From Cytobacillus pseudoceanisediminis (GTDB lineage: Bacteria; Bacillota; Bacilli; Bacillales; Cytobacillaceae): a stretch of DNA of 64,000 bases. This document shows positions 21,914 through 31,951 of the stretch, one piece after another; within the stretch, counting starts at the first letter, position 1; every line of letters starts with the position of its first letter. The stretch lies in contig NZ_CP097349.1 of the NCBI RefSeq assembly GCF_023516215.1, positions 5,283,903-5,347,902 of the forward strand. The letters run 5' to 3'. The translations under genes and the position numbers were made by a program. The notes under the pieces are model-generated. The model was given only the letters and a program-made list of their open reading frames with translations, made no database searches and was not told where the DNA came from.

Positions 21914-22138
21914 ATGAGATTTGGTGAAAAAGGGATGTCTGCACAATCTGGTGAAAATCAGCTGTTCGGGGTGGATTTTCATGATTTTATACAAAGAGAA
22001 CAAAACTCAAACATGATTGAACTCGCATCAGAGTTTGGACTATCTCTCAAGGATGTCAGGAAACTGAAAAAAAGCTGGAACGATCATAACATGTTTTTAG
22101 TCTTGACATTGATGAAAATGCTCCGTATTATAATATAA
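21914..22138 (+). CDS. small protein with an HTH-like segment (YrzK-like position)
   Basis: A 74-residue ORF, MRFGEKGMSAQSGENQLFGV at the start, with NMIELASEFGLSLKDVRKLKKSW resembling a helix-turn-helix. ATG 21914 lies behind AAAAAGGGTGAGC. The last 20 residues overlap the hisS promoter and look unlike a protein core, so the true end may differ. B. subtilis has the small gene yrzK in the matching place; homology is inferred from position and not proven. Function unknown. Confidence 0.6.
   Translation: MRFGEKGMSAQSGENQLFGVDFHDFIQREQNSNMIELASEFGLSLKDVRKLKKSWNDHNMFLVLTLMKMLRIII
22103..22131 (+). promoter_or_regulatory. sigma-A promoter of hisS-aspS
   Basis: TTGACA at 22103-22108, 17 bases, TATTAT at 22126-22131 (a TATAAT overlaps at 22129 with a longer spacer). 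It lies within the end of the preceding small ORF. Confidence 0.65.
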
Positions 22139-22157
22139 ATAAAATGACAATTACAAT

Positions 22158-22207
22158 TAAATGTCTAGCTGCAGCGCCTGACCAAGGCGTTTCTGCTTTT
22201 CGATAAA
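22158..22207. repeat. dispersed intergenic repeat, family A, within the hisS leader
   Basis: ATGTCTAGCTGCAGCGCC, then TGACCAAGGCGTTTCTGC and TTTTCGATAA. The GCGCC/GGCGT arms can pair. It resembles the copies at 3487 and 55127 and lies between the hisS promoter and its T-box. Confidence 0.7.
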
Positions 22208-22468
22208 CCATTGATGGAGAAGAGTAGTTAAACCCCACATGAAAAGAGAGAGTGCCGCCCGGCTGAAAGCATTCTCACATGATGATTTAACGAAAGAACA
22301 CTTCGTAGGTTTCTCTCTGAAAAAGGCGTGATCTTTAGTAGGAGCTGAACGTTAACAGGCGTTAACTGTAAAAGAGGAAGTCTATATATTGGCTTCAACT
22401 AGGGTGGCACCACGGGAAAACCAAACTCTCGTCCCTTGTATTTAATATACAAGGAGGCGGGAGTTTTT
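22208..22468 (+). promoter_or_regulatory. T-box riboswitch controlling hisS-aspS
   Basis: The T-box sequence AGGGTGGCACCACGGG is at 22401-22416. It is followed by a terminator with arms near CGTCCCTTGTAT and ATACAAGGAGGCGGGAG and a T-tract to 22468. The specifier loop appears to be GAA-CAC (CAC at 22299-22301), a histidine codon. Uncharged tRNA-His would favour the antiterminator and let transcription reach hisS. Confidence 0.93.
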
Positions 22469-22569
22469 TTATTTTGTCGATGCTTTCGATTATGGCCTAT
22501 TTATTAGCTAAAGCGTAAAGGGTCAATAAATTATACATAGTTATCATTTTGCATTAGGAGGTAATTTTC

Positions 22570-23843
22570 ATGTCTATCCGAATACCGAGGGGAACGCAGG
22601 ACATTTTGCCGGGGGAAGTTGAAAAATGGCAATTGATAGAAAAAAAGGCAAGGGAACTTTGTGAGAAATTTCAATATCGTGAAATCAGAACACCTATATT
22701 TGAACATACGGAATTATTTCTGCGCAGTGTTGGAGACACGACAGATATTGTTCAAAAAGAAATGTACACGTTTGAAGACCGCGGCGGACGAAGCCTGACA
22801 CTTCGTCCTGAAGGAACGGCTTCTGCTGTAAGGTCATTCGTTGAACATAAAATGTACGGTGATGCGAGCCAGCCTGTAAAGCTTTATTATATGGGACCAA
22901 TGTTCCGTTATGAACGCCCCCAGGCAGGACGTTTTCGCCAGTTTGTCCAATTCGGCGTCGAAGCGATCGGCAGCGCGGATCCGGCAATTGATGCGGAAGT
23001 TATCGCACTGGCAATGTCACTTTATAGAAGCATGGGCCTGCAAAAGCTTAAATTGATTGTGAACAGCCTGGGAGATAAAGAAAGCCGATCTGCACACAGA
23101 GAGGCTCTGGTCAATCACTTCAAGCCGCGGATCGGGGAGTTTTGCCAGGATTGCCAGAATCGCCTTGAAAAAATCCAATGCGCATCCTGGACTGTAAACA
23201 GGACCGTGAACATGAACTTATGAAATCTGCTCCATCCATCATTGATTATTTAAATGATGATTCAAAAACCTACTTTGAGAAGGTTCAAAAGTATTTAAAG
23301 AACCTGGATATTGACTTTATTGTTGATCCAAATCTTGTTCGCGGCCTGGATTATTACAATCATACGGCCTTTGAAATTATGAGTGATTCCGAAGGTTTCG
23401 GAGCAATTACCACTCTTTGCGGCGGCGGACGATACAATGGCCTCACTGAGGAAATTGGCGGTCCTGAAGCGCCGGGAATAGGTTTTGCTTTAAGTATCGA
23501 GCGATTCATTGCTGCTCTTGAAGCAGAGAAGGTGGATCTGCCTCTTAGTAAGGACATTGATTGCTACCTTGTATCCCTTGGAGAGGAAGCAAAGGATTAC
23601 ACAGTCGGCCTTCTTCAAAAACTTCGAATGGCAGGATATTCTGCTGAAAGAGATTATCTTGACAGAAAAATTAAAGCCCAGTTTAAAGCGGCAGACCGGT
23701 CGAATGCAAAGTTTGTTGCTGTCTTGGGTGAAGATGAACTTAAAGCGAACAAAATTAATGTAAAATCAATGGAATCGGGAGAACAAACAGAGCTTAGTCT
23801 TGATTCTTTCATAGAAAAATTTACAGAGCTTTATCAATCATAA
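22570..23843 (+). CDS. hisS: histidine--tRNA ligase (frameshifted in this sequence)
   Basis: HisS charges tRNA-His. The first segment has class II motifs ([53 protein letters not shown]). The second has the histidine-binding [14 protein letters not shown] and the anticodon-binding C-terminus. They meet at an A6 run (23168-23173); a seventh A restores [20 protein letters not shown]. Corrected length is 424 residues. The enzyme is essential, so this break is almost certainly a sequence error unless a second hisS exists. Confidence 0.96.
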
Positions 23844-23871
23844 ATCAGTTTTATATTTGGGAGGAATTAGA

Positions 23872-25665
23872 ATGTTTGGGCGAACGTATTTTTGCGGGGA
23901 AGTAACAGAAAAAGCTATAGGAGAAAAAGTAAGCTTAAAAGGCTGGGTACAAAAGCGCCGGGATTTAGGCGGGCTGATCTTTGTGGATCTTCGTGACCGC
24001 ACTGGCATTGTTCAGGTGGTATTCAATCCGGAGGTTTCTCCTGAAGCTCTTGCAGCAGCTGAGAAGATCCGCAATGAATTTGTTCTAGATATAGAGGGAG
24101 AAGTAATTGCGCGTGAAGAAGGCACCATCAATGAGAACCTGAAAACAGGGCGCATTGAGATTAAAGCAGAGAAAGTGACTATCATCAATGAAGCAAAAAC
24201 ACCTCCTTTTGTCATTGATGATAAAGCGGATGTTTCCGAAGATGTCCGCCTAAAATACCGCTATTTGGATTTGAGACGCCCTATTATGTTTGATACCTTT
24301 AAGATGCGTCATCAAGTAACAAAAGCGATGAGGGATTATCTGGACAGCGAAGGATTTCTTGATGTTGAAACACCGATCTTAACGAAGAGCACACCGGAAG
24401 GAGCCCGTGACTACTTAGTTCCAAGCCGTGTGCATCCGGGTGAATTCTATGCTCTTCCACAATCACCTCAAATCTTTAAGCAGTTATTAATGGTAGGCGG
24501 ATTTGAACGCTATTACCAAATAGCACGATGCTTCCGTGATGAAGACCTGCGTGCAGATCGCCAGCCTGAATTTACTCAGGTCGACATCGAAATGAGTTTT
24601 ATGAGCCAGGAAGACATCATCGGCCTAATGGAAAACATGATGAAAAAGATCATGAAAGAAGTGAAAGGCCTGGATGTCCAGCTTCCATTCCCGCGCATGA
24701 CCTATCAGGAAGCGATGGACCGTTTTGGATCTGATAAGCCGGATACACGCTTTGGGATGGAATTGACGGATTTATCCGAAATAGTAAAAGAGTCAAGCTT
24801 CAAAGTATTTGCCGGAGCAGTAGCTTCCGGGGGACAGGTTAAGGCCATTAATGTAAAAAATGGTGCAGGAAAGTATTCACGAAAAGATATTGATGCCCTA
24901 ACAGAGTTTGCTGCTGTTTATGGTGCAAAAGGGCTTGCATGGTTTAAAGCGGAAGAAGACGGTTTAAAAGGTCCGATTGCCAAGTTTGTGACTGAGGATG
25001 AGCAAAAAGCATTCTATGCTGCTCTGTCAGTAGAACCAGGAGACTTGCTCCTCTTTGTGGCTGATAAGAAAAATGTTGTGGCAGATGCACTCGGCGCTCT
25101 GCGATTAAAGCTTGGAAAAGAGCTTGATCTGATTGATCAAAGCAAGTTTAACTTCCTTTGGGTTACAGACTGGCCGCTTCTGGAATACGATGAGGAAGAA
25201 GGCCGCTATTATGCAGCCCATCATCCTTTTACAATGCCTGCCAGAGAAGATTTAGATCTTCTTGATAAAGATCCTGCTCAAGTCCGTGCACAAGCATATG
25301 ACCTTGTATTAAACGGCTACGAGCTTGGCGGCGGATCATTGCGTATTTTCGAAAGAGACGTTCAAGAAAAAATGTTCAGTGTGCTTGGCTTCTCAAAAGA
25401 GGAAGCTGTTGAACAGTTTGGATTCCTGCTTGAAGCATTTGAATATGGCACTCCTCCGCATGGCGGAATTGCCCTTGGATTAGACAGACTTGTAATGCTG
25501 CTTGCTGGCAGAACAAATCTAAGGGATACGATTGCCTTCCCTAAAACAGCCAGTGCGAGCTGTGTGCTAACAGAAGCTCCTGGTGAAGTTAGCCAGTCCC
25601 AGCTTAATGATTTGCATTTAGCGCTTAATTTGAAAAAAGTGAGTAATTTCCTATATAATGATTAA
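23872..25665 (+). CDS. aspS: aspartate--tRNA ligase
   Basis: AspS charges tRNA-Asp. The 597-residue product has the N-terminal OB domain ([24 protein letters not shown]), class II motifs ([29 protein letters not shown]), the bacterial GAD insertion and the C-terminal [18 protein letters not shown] 23872 gives [10 protein letters not shown] and lies behind GGGAGGAATTAG; a start 15 bases upstream is less likely. It is co-transcribed with hisS under the T-box. Confidence 0.98.
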   Translation: MFGRTYFCGEVTEKAIGEKVSLKGWVQKRRDLGGLIFVDLRDRTGIVQVVFNPEVSPEALAAAEKIRNEFVLDIEGEVIAREEGTINENLKTGRIEIKAEKVTIINEAKTPPFVIDDKADVSEDVRLKYRYLDLRRPIMFDTFKMRHQVTKAMRDYLDSEGFLDVETPILTKSTPEGARDYLVPSRVHPGEFYALPQSPQIFKQLLMVGGFERYYQIARCFRDEDLRADRQPEFTQVDIEMSFMSQEDIIGLMENMMKKIMKEVKGLDVQLPFPRMTYQEAMDRFGSDKPDTRFGMELTDLSEIVKESSFKVFAGAVASGGQVKAINVKNGAGKYSRKDIDALTEFAAVYGAKGLAWFKAEEDGLKGPIAKFVTEDEQKAFYAALSVEPGDLLLFVADKKNVVADALGALRLKLGKELDLIDQSKFNFLWVTDWPLLEYDEEEGRYYAAHHPFTMPAREDLDLLDKDPAQVRAQAYDLVLNGYELGGGSLRIFERDVQEKMFSVLGFSKEEAVEQFGFLLEAFEYGTPPHGGIALGLDRLVMLLAGRTNLRDTIAFPKTASASCVLTEAPGEVSQSQLNDLHLALNLKKVSNFLYND

Positions 25666-25788
25666 ATGGTGAAAAAAACACATTTTTCAGAAAAATAAAC
25701 TGGGAAGTAACTCCTGATTTTAAGGCAGGTTCCATAACTTCAAGGAAGAAGTGGATAAAAATGTTCAAATTAGCTCCATTTCATCAGC

Positions 25789-25817
25789 TTGAAAAAGAAG
25801 AAACCGTGTGATATGAT
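25789..25817 (+). promoter_or_regulatory. sigma-A promoter of 6S RNA
   Basis: TTGAAA at 25789-25794, 17-base spacer, TATGAT at 25812-25817. The mature RNA end seems to lie about 18 bases past the -10, so a short precursor would be trimmed. Confidence 0.65.
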
Positions 25818-25834
25818 CATATCAATAAATAAAT

Positions 25835-26025
25835 AAAGAGTCCTGATGTGTTCGTTGTAAAACCTGAAATTTTGACCAACATTATTCCTTCGGGAGTCCG
25901 GAGTTTTCCCGCAGCGTAAAAGCCTCATGGATGAGGACTTACAAACGCAGGAAACAGGACACCCACCTGCTGAGTGCGGGTTCAAAACGAGGGCATCAAT
26001 AGCGACGGCACGATTGGGACTCTTT
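25835..26025 (+). ncRNA. bsrA: 6S RNA (6S-1/BsrA type)
   Basis: The closing stem AAAGAGTCC (25835-25843) pairs with GGACTCTTT (26017-26025). Inside are the conserved blocks GTTTTCCCGCAGCG, GCCTCATGGATGAGGACTTA, GGACACCCACCTGC and GAGTGCGGGTTC around a large open bubble. 6S RNA binds the sigma-A holoenzyme as a promoter mimic in stationary phase. B. subtilis bsrA lies in the same aspS-yrvM interval. No protein gene is present between 25666 and 26312. Confidence 0.93.
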
Positions 26026-26040
26026 AGTACATACGATTGT

Positions 26041-26072
26041 AAAAATCCATGCTCGTGAGCATGGATTTTTTG
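26041..26072 (+). terminator. terminator downstream of 6S RNA
   Basis: AAAAATCCATGCTC/GAGCATGGATTTTTT hairpin. Confidence 0.88.
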
Positions 26073-26312
26073 TTTGTCCTGCTCTTTATGTTCGTACTTG
26101 AACTGAGCTATTGCTGATATGATGATAAGGATTAAATATGATAGCGCAGTTAACACTATTGGATAGAAAGTTTCGATTTAATTATTGCTTAAAATGTTAA
26201 TGTCATTAATCCTATAGAACTACTTGCTTTAAAGTTCAAGTATGATATATTCATTATCGGGTATAAGATAATACATGCTTTTTAAATAACATCTAATGGA
26301 GTTGATTTATAT

Positions 26313-27074
26313 ATGCTTCACCAATTTTCCAGGAATGAATTGGCTATTGGCAAAGAAGGCCTTGAAAAAATGAAAAATAGTACCGTGGCAGTACTGGGCA
26401 TCGGCGGAGTTGGTTCCTTTGCAGCGGAAGCACTGGCGCGTTCCGGTGTTGGACGGCTTGTTCTGGTTGATAAAGACGATGTTGATATTACAAATGTGAA
26501 CAGGCAGGTCATCGCTTTATTATCCACTGTCGGGAAACCAAAGGTGGATTTAATGAAAGAAAGAATCAAGGATATCAATCCTGACTGTGAAGTTATTGCT
26601 TTAAAAATGTTTTATACAGAAGAAACCTATGAGCAATTCTTTGATTATGGACTCGACTTTGTAGTTGATGCTTCCGATACGATTTCTTATAAAATTCATC
26701 TAATGAAAGAATGCCTGAACAGAGGGATTCCAATGATCTCAAGCATGGGTGCTGCAAATAAAATGGATCCGACCAGGTTCCAGATTGCTGATATCTTCAA
26801 AACTCATACTGACCCGATTGCTAAGGTTATCCGCACACGCCTGAGAAAAGAAGGAATCAGAAAAGGCGTTCCGGTTGTATTCTCCGATGAAAGCCCGATC
26901 GTTATCCGGGAAGATGTCCGCAAAACAGTTGGAAAAGATGATGCTGAAATAAGAAAGGCCAAAATGCCGCCTTCTTCCAACGCATTTGTTCCTTCTGTTG
27001 CAGGTTTAATCATGGCTAGCTACGTAACTAGAGAACTACTAAGCGATATTAAAATTGCACGTGTAAATGACTGA
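26313..27074 (+). CDS. tcdA: tRNA threonylcarbamoyladenosine dehydratase TcdA (YrvM)
   Basis: TcdA is an E1-like enzyme that cyclises t6A37 of tRNA to ct6A. The 253 residues have the ATP-binding glycine motif GIGGVGSFAAEALARSGVG (residues about 30-48), the VNRQ segment, and DASDTISYKIHLM. It stands alone between 6S RNA and a terminator, as yrvM does in B. subtilis. A possible promoter, TTGCTT then TATATT, lies near 26224-26251. Confidence 0.95.
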   Translation: MLHQFSRNELAIGKEGLEKMKNSTVAVLGIGGVGSFAAEALARSGVGRLVLVDKDDVDITNVNRQVIALLSTVGKPKVDLMKERIKDINPDCEVIALKMFYTEETYEQFFDYGLDFVVDASDTISYKIHLMKECLNRGIPMISSMGAANKMDPTRFQIADIFKTHTDPIAKVIRTRLRKEGIRKGVPVVFSDESPIVIREDVRKTVGKDDAEIRKAKMPPSSNAFVPSVAGLIMASYVTRELLSDIKIARVND

Positions 27075-27078
27075 AAAG

Positions 27079-27105
27079 AGACCGGCTTTCTGCAGGCCGG
27101 TCTTT
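27079..27105. terminator. terminator between tcdA and rsfA
   Basis: AGACCGGC/GCCGGTCT stem with short T- and A-tracts on its two sides, suited to the convergent gene pair. Confidence 0.8.
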
Positions 27106-27134
27106 GCGCATATTAATGTTTTGGAATCCTCGAA

Positions 27135-27653
27135 TCAATGAACAGCTCTTTTCTCTTCATTGCTTTCATGCTTCAGAAGCTGGTCGGCTTCTTTCAGGAT
27201 GCTTGCCATTTCCTCATATTGCATAAGCTGATGTTTAAATTCCGCTTCTTTTTCCTTCAACCTTCTAATTAACTGCTGATTTTGAAGTTTTAAGTGCATT
27301 TGTTCTTCATGCAGACGTTTATTTTCCTTCATTTGCTCTGAAATAGGCTGTGTTTTCGCAAAGTTCCTTAGGAAGCGTATAACTTGAGCCAGATTTTCAG
27401 GGGGAACAGAGTCAGGATTTTCATGGGTTTGACAGGCTGCATTATTGCTTGAGATTTCTTGGGTTCTATAATCTGTCCTTTTTGTTATGACTGTGTTCCA
27501 GCGGTATTGGCAGGCTGAAACTGTACGGCCGAGTTCAGTACTTGCCTTCTTAAAAGCTGATGCTTTTGAATCCCCATTTGATGTGTATTCAAGTACTATC
27601 TCTTCGAGTAATTGATCCTCTTCCGGTTTCCATAAATCTTTCCGTTCCTTCAT
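27135..27653 (-). CDS. rsfA: RsfA-family prespore transcription regulator
   Basis: RsfA-type proteins tune sigma-F genes in the forespore. The 172-residue product has a Myb/SANT-like N-terminal domain (DLWKPEEDQLLEEIVLEYTS, LGRTVSACQYRWNTVI) and a coiled-coil C-terminus (KLQNQQLIRRLKEKEAEFKH). ATG 27653 is chosen because GAGGTGG stands before it; an upstream in-frame start lacks a site. RsfA has paralogues such as YlbO, so the exact orthology is not certain. Confidence 0.87.
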   Translation of the reverse strand: MKERKDLWKPEEDQLLEEIVLEYTSNGDSKASAFKKASTELGRTVSACQYRWNTVITKRTDYRTQEISSNNAACQTHENPDSVPPENLAQVIRFLRNFAKTQPISEQMKENKRLHEEQMHLKLQNQQLIRRLKEKEAEFKHQLMQYEEMASILKEADQLLKHESNEEKRAVH

Positions 27654-27824
27654 TCCTTTAACCACCTCGGAAAATACGATTGTTAGGCTTATCGTCACCC
27701 TAATAGATGAAAATATTCCATTCTCAGTTGTTGAAAGGTAAAATAGTGTAAGTCAAATAATAATCCCGACTTTAAAGGCGTCTGCAAAGAACCGGACTTT
27801 AAAAGATGGGAGGAGGTTGCCTAA

Positions 27825-28765
27825 ATGGATACTCTTGTAGAAATACAGGACGTTACAAAAGTAATAAAAGGAAGAACGATTATTGATTCTGTCAGCTTTG
27901 AGGTGAAAAAGGGGAGGTATTCGGTTTCCTTGGCCCAAACGGTGCGGGGAAGACCACCACTATTCGAATGCTGGTGGGCTTGATCGGCATTACTTCCGGG
28001 GACATTAAAATTCTTGGCAGCAGCATCAAAACAGATTTTGAAAAGGCGGTTTCCCATATTGGAGCCATTGTGGAAAATCCTGAGATGTATAAGTTTTTGT
28101 CAGGCTATCAAAATCTGGTTCATTATGCACGAATGTCAAAAGGTATAACTAGAGAAAAAATTGATGAAACGGTTGAGCTTGTAGGACTGGCGGATCGGAT
28201 TCATGATAAAGTCAGAACATACTCGCTAGGCATGAGGCAGAGGCTTGGTCTGGCACAGTGTCTTTTGCATGATCCCAAAATCCTCATTCTGGATGAACCT
28301 ACGAATGGGCTTGACCCTGCCGGCATCAGGGAGATTCGGGATCACCTGAGGATGCTTGCAAGAGAAAGAGAAATGGCTGTCATTGTTTCCAGCCATTTAC
28401 TATCTGAAATGGAAATGATGTGTGACAGAATCGGCATTATTCAAAACGGGAAGTTGATTGATGTTCAGCACATCAGTGATTTTGTACAGGGGAAAGAAAA
28501 AGTTTACGAAGTAGAAGTGGATGATCCTGGAAAAGCAAACGGAATTTTACAAGGGGCACATCCTGGTTTGCCTGTACAGCTTACAGAAACTAGTGTGATA
28601 CTTTCGCTTGTCCGGGAAGATATACCTGAAATGATAAAAGTGTTTGTCCAGGAAGATATGAAAATATTTGCCGTTCGTGAAGTGACCAAAACATTGGAAG
28701 ACCGTTTTCTGGAAGTAACAGAGTACAAAGGGGGTGCAGGTGATGCTCGGACTGATTCAAAATGA
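27825..28765 (+). CDS. ABC transporter ATP-binding protein (frameshifted in this sequence)
   Basis: An ATPase of the drug/lantibiotic exporter type. The N-terminus (MDTLVEIQDVTKVIKGRTII) is in a different frame from the rest. A fifth G in the run at 27911-27914 restores [20 protein letters not shown], the Walker A motif. The rest holds the signature TYSLGMRQRLGLAQCLL, Walker B ILILDEPTNGLDPAG and the switch histidine in VSSHLLSEME. Corrected length is 313 residues. It overlaps the permease gene, so the two make one exporter; the substrate is unknown. Confidence 0.92.
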
Positions 28766-29702
28766 ATGGATGAAAATTTTTAGGCGGCCGGGCACATACG
28801 TCATGATCGGACTTCTTTTAATTATGACGACTGTTGCAGGCGCCTTTATAAAATATCAGGAAAGCGGAGGGACAGTCCCGGATAATTCGGAATGGAAAAA
28901 GGGACTGCAGACTCAAAACGAAAGCTATAAAAAACAGCTTGAAGAGATGGGGGAAATGGCTCCCAGAGATATGAAGGAACAGTATCAGAGGGAGATTGCC
29001 ATAAATGAATACAGAATTAAGAATGATATTTCACCGAATCAGGAATACTCTGTCTGGGGATTTGTATCTGACACCTCACAGCTGATTGAATTTGCCGGCC
29101 TGTTTACGATTATTATTGCCGGGGGAATCGTGGCGAGTGAGTTTACATGGGGAACCATCAAACTACTTTTGATTAGGCCTATTAAAAGAGTTAAAATCCT
29201 GGGAGCAAAGTATATTACCGTGATTTTATTCGGTCTGCTGGTGCTGGCCGTCCTCTTCGGATATTCAGCACTGCTGGGCGGACTCCTCTTTGGATTTCCT
29301 GCAGAAGCATTTCCTTATTTATATTATTACAATGGAACAGTGATAGAACAAAGCATGGGACTTCATCTGATAGCTTATTATGGTCTTAAATCCATTAATA
29401 TGCTTATGCTTGCAACCATGGCTTTTATGATTTCAGCTGTTTTCAGGAATAGCTCGCTGGCGATAGGACTTTCCCTGTTTCTGATGTTTATGGGAGGACA
29501 GGTCACAAGGCTGATTGCAATGAAATATGATTGGGCCAAGTACAGCCTTTTTGCCAATACAGACCTCCTTCAATATTTTGAAGGAATGCCAATGGTTCAC
29601 GGGATGACGATTGGATTTTCCATCATGATGATATTTATATATTTTCTGCTTTTCCAGGTACTTGCATTTTATGTGTTTAATAAAAGGGATGTTTCTGCTT
29701 AA
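28743..29702 (+). CDS. ABC transporter permease (ABC-2 type)
   Basis: A 319-residue membrane protein beginning MLGLIQNEWMKIFRRPGTYV. It has one N-terminal helix, an extracellular region of about 90 residues rich in E, K and Q, and five further helices, including GLFTIIIAGGIVASEFTWGTIKLLLIRPI, a typical ABC-2 permease segment. It starts within the ATPase gene and ends at a terminator. The pair has no counterpart at this spot in B. subtilis, so it may be an addition. Confidence 0.88.
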   Translation: MLGLIQNEWMKIFRRPGTYVMIGLLLIMTTVAGAFIKYQESGGTVPDNSEWKKGLQTQNESYKKQLEEMGEMAPRDMKEQYQREIAINEYRIKNDISPNQEYSVWGFVSDTSQLIEFAGLFTIIIAGGIVASEFTWGTIKLLLIRPIKRVKILGAKYITVILFGLLVLAVLFGYSALLGGLLFGFPAEAFPYLYYYNGTVIEQSMGLHLIAYYGLKSINMLMLATMAFMISAVFRNSSLAIGLSLFLMFMGGQVTRLIAMKYDWAKYSLFANTDLLQYFEGMPMVHGMTIGFSIMMIFIYFLLFQVLAFYVFNKRDVSA

Positions 29703-29709
29703 AAGCCCA

Positions 29710-29751
29710 AATAGCAAAAGGTCTGGCATTACTGCCAGACCTTTTGCTATT
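29710..29751. terminator. bidirectional terminator between the ABC permease and rarA
   Basis: AATAGCAAAAGGTCTGGCA and TGCCAGACCTTTTGCTATT form a very long stem serving two convergent genes. Confidence 0.92.
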
Positions 29752-31008
29752 TAAGAAGTTTTTCATAGACAGATGCTAATGCCTGTTCGAATTTGCCTGT
29801 TTTCTTAGGCTGATAATATACCTTGTTTTTAATTCTGTCAGGCAAGTACTGCTGTTTGACCCAGCCTGTTTCATAATCGTGAGGGTATAAATATCCGATG
29901 CCCCTGCCAAGCTCTTTTGCTCCTTTGTAGTGGGCGTCCTTCAAGTGATCAGGGACTTCACCGCTTTTGCCTGCGCGGATATCCGCTATTGCGGAATCCA
30001 ATGCTGTGTATGCTGAATTGGATTTTGGAGAGAGGCAGAGCTCAATAACCGCATTTGCAAGCGGAATCCTTGCTTCCGGGAATCCAATCCTTTCAGCTGT
30101 TTCTATAGCTGCAAGGGTTCTGGCTCCGGCTTGCGGCGATGCCAGTCCAATATCTTCATAGGCAATAACCAAAAGTCTTCTGCTTATGCTTTGCAGGTCG
30201 CCTGCTTCAATTAATCTTCCTAAATAGTGCAATGCCGCATTTACATCGCTTCCGCGGATGGACTTTTGAAAACCGGATAAGACATCGTAATGGGCATCTC
30301 CATCTTTATCGTGTGTAAAGCTTTTGCGCTGAATGCATTCCTCGGCAACAGACAAATCAATCTTAATGATTCCTTCTTCATCTTCTTTAGTTGAAAGGAC
30401 GGCCAATTCCAATGCATTTAGCGAGCTTCTGACATCACCATTTGAAGCGGTGGCAAGATGTGTAAGTGCATCATCGGTAACTTCAGTTTGTCTATTGCCA
30501 AGGCCTCGTTCCTTATCCAGTAAAGCCCTTGTCAGTGCTTTTTTTATATCATCAGCAGACAGCGGCTTTAGTTCGAAAATTTGGCATCGGCTTCTAATAG
30601 CCGGGTTAATTGCATGATATGGATTGCTGGTTGTGGCGCCAATTAAAGTGATGCTGCCATTTTCAAGATAGGGCAGCAGGAAATCTTGTTTGCCTTTATC
30701 AAGTCTATGGACTTCATCCAGCAGCAGAATCACCTTTCCGGACATTTTGGCCTCTGCCGCTACCACTTCCATATCTTTTTTATTGTTAGTCACAGCATTT
30801 AAAGTACGGAAAGCGTATTTGGTGCTCCCTGCAATGGCACTTGCAATCGAAGTTTTGCCTATACCTGGGGGCCGTACAGAATCATCGATGACAGCTGCTT
30901 AGCCTGCACCATGCGGTGGATAATTTTTCCTTCTGAAACAAGGTGCTCCTGGCCAATGATTTCATCAATCGTTCTAGGCCTCATCCGGAATGCAAGAGGT
31001 TTAATGTT
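29747..31008 (-). CDS. rarA: replication-associated recombination protein RarA (YrvN), frameshifted in this sequence
   Basis: RarA is an AAA+ ATPase acting at stalled replication forks. The N-terminal part MNIKPLAFRMRPRTIDEIIG ends at SMILYGPQV; a sixth C in the run at 30867-30871 restores SMILYGPPGIGKTSIASAIAG, the Walker A motif. The remainder has Walker B VILLLDEVHRL, the sensor GATTSNPYHAINPAIRSR and the C-terminal MgsA domain. Corrected length is 420 residues. TTG 31008 behind GGAGTG is the likely start. Confidence 0.94.
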
Positions 31009-31181
31009 CAAAGTTATCACTCCAGCCTTTTGCTGGCAGCCTTCAGTCTGCCTATCAATTTTCAGCAAAGTTTTCGCTTTCTATTTAAGATACCATAACA
31101 TTTCCTGCTGCGAAATCAATTAGGCCACAGCCGGTATTGTACTGAGTCCAATCCCGGCCCGCCCCTTTTCCTCCTAAAATA

Positions 31182-31190
31182 TGCTATAAT
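31182..31190 (+). promoter_or_regulatory. extended -10 promoter before yczE-cymR
   Basis: TGCTATAAT gives a TGn-extended -10 element; no good -35 is visible. It lies about 75 bases before the yczE-like gene. Confidence 0.5.
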
Positions 31191-31265
31191 GTCAAAAGTC
31201 TATAATATTACTAAGGATTTAAACTTCATATATATTTGCAGGTCTTGCGGGGAGCGTTGGGGCAC

Positions 31266-31951
31266 ATGATACTGAAAAATAAAGGGCAAATCGGTTCCAG
31301 GTTTTTGATTTATCTAATAGGGCTGCTTGTCATGAGCCTGGGGATTGTTTTGTTAATTACAGCTGATTTAGGGGCAACCCCTGGGATGTTCTGCATGTAG
31401 GACTCTACTACCAGCTGGGCCTGACGATAGGCAGCTGGTCCATTATTGTTGGGATATTCATATTAGCTGCTGCAGCCCTTATTTCAAAGGAACTTCCACA
31501 AGTCGGTGCTTTCTTGAATATGGTCCTAATCGGACTGTTTATTGACGCTTATCTGCTTTTGCCATTTATGCAGACCCCTGATGGGCTGGCGGGAAAATTG
31601 GCCATGTTTGGTTTTGGCATAGTTGTTTATTGCTATGGAATGGGGCTGTATATTTCGGCTCAGCTCGGAGCTGGGCCAAGGGATAGCCTGATGATTGCAT
31701 TAACAGCAAAAACCGGCTGGAAAGTCAGAAATGTCAGAGCTTTAATGGAAATTGCTGTACTGACTGTTGGATGGCAGCTTGGGGGCCCTGTATTCTGGGG
31801 CACAATTGTGCTAAGTCTTGCAGTCGGGCCAATTGTCGGTGCTGCTTTGCCGCAGTGTCAGGCTTTAACTGACCGATTTTTGGCAAAACTTAGAGAAAAG
31901 GATATCTATGCGAATCAAATGCTTAAAGAAAAGGATAGAGGTGCAAGCTGA
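31266..31951 (+). CDS. YczE/YyaS/YitT-family integral membrane protein (frameshifted in this sequence)
   Basis: A membrane protein with about six hydrophobic segments. The N-terminal part (SRFLIYLIGLLVMSLGIVLL) stops falsely after ATPGMFCM. A fifth C in the run 31378-31381 restores DLGATPWDVLHVGLYYQLG, the family signature, and joins the main part containing LGAGPRDSLMIAL. Corrected length is 228 residues. B. subtilis YczE affects surfactin production; the general function is unknown. Its stop codon shares one base with the cymR start. TTG 31257 is an alternative start. Confidence 0.85.

Noticed and set aside
26090..26312. Search for a second small RNA or gene between 6S RNA and tcdA
   Set aside because: The stretch is AT-rich with only a possible promoter; no stem-loop or coding frame was convincing.
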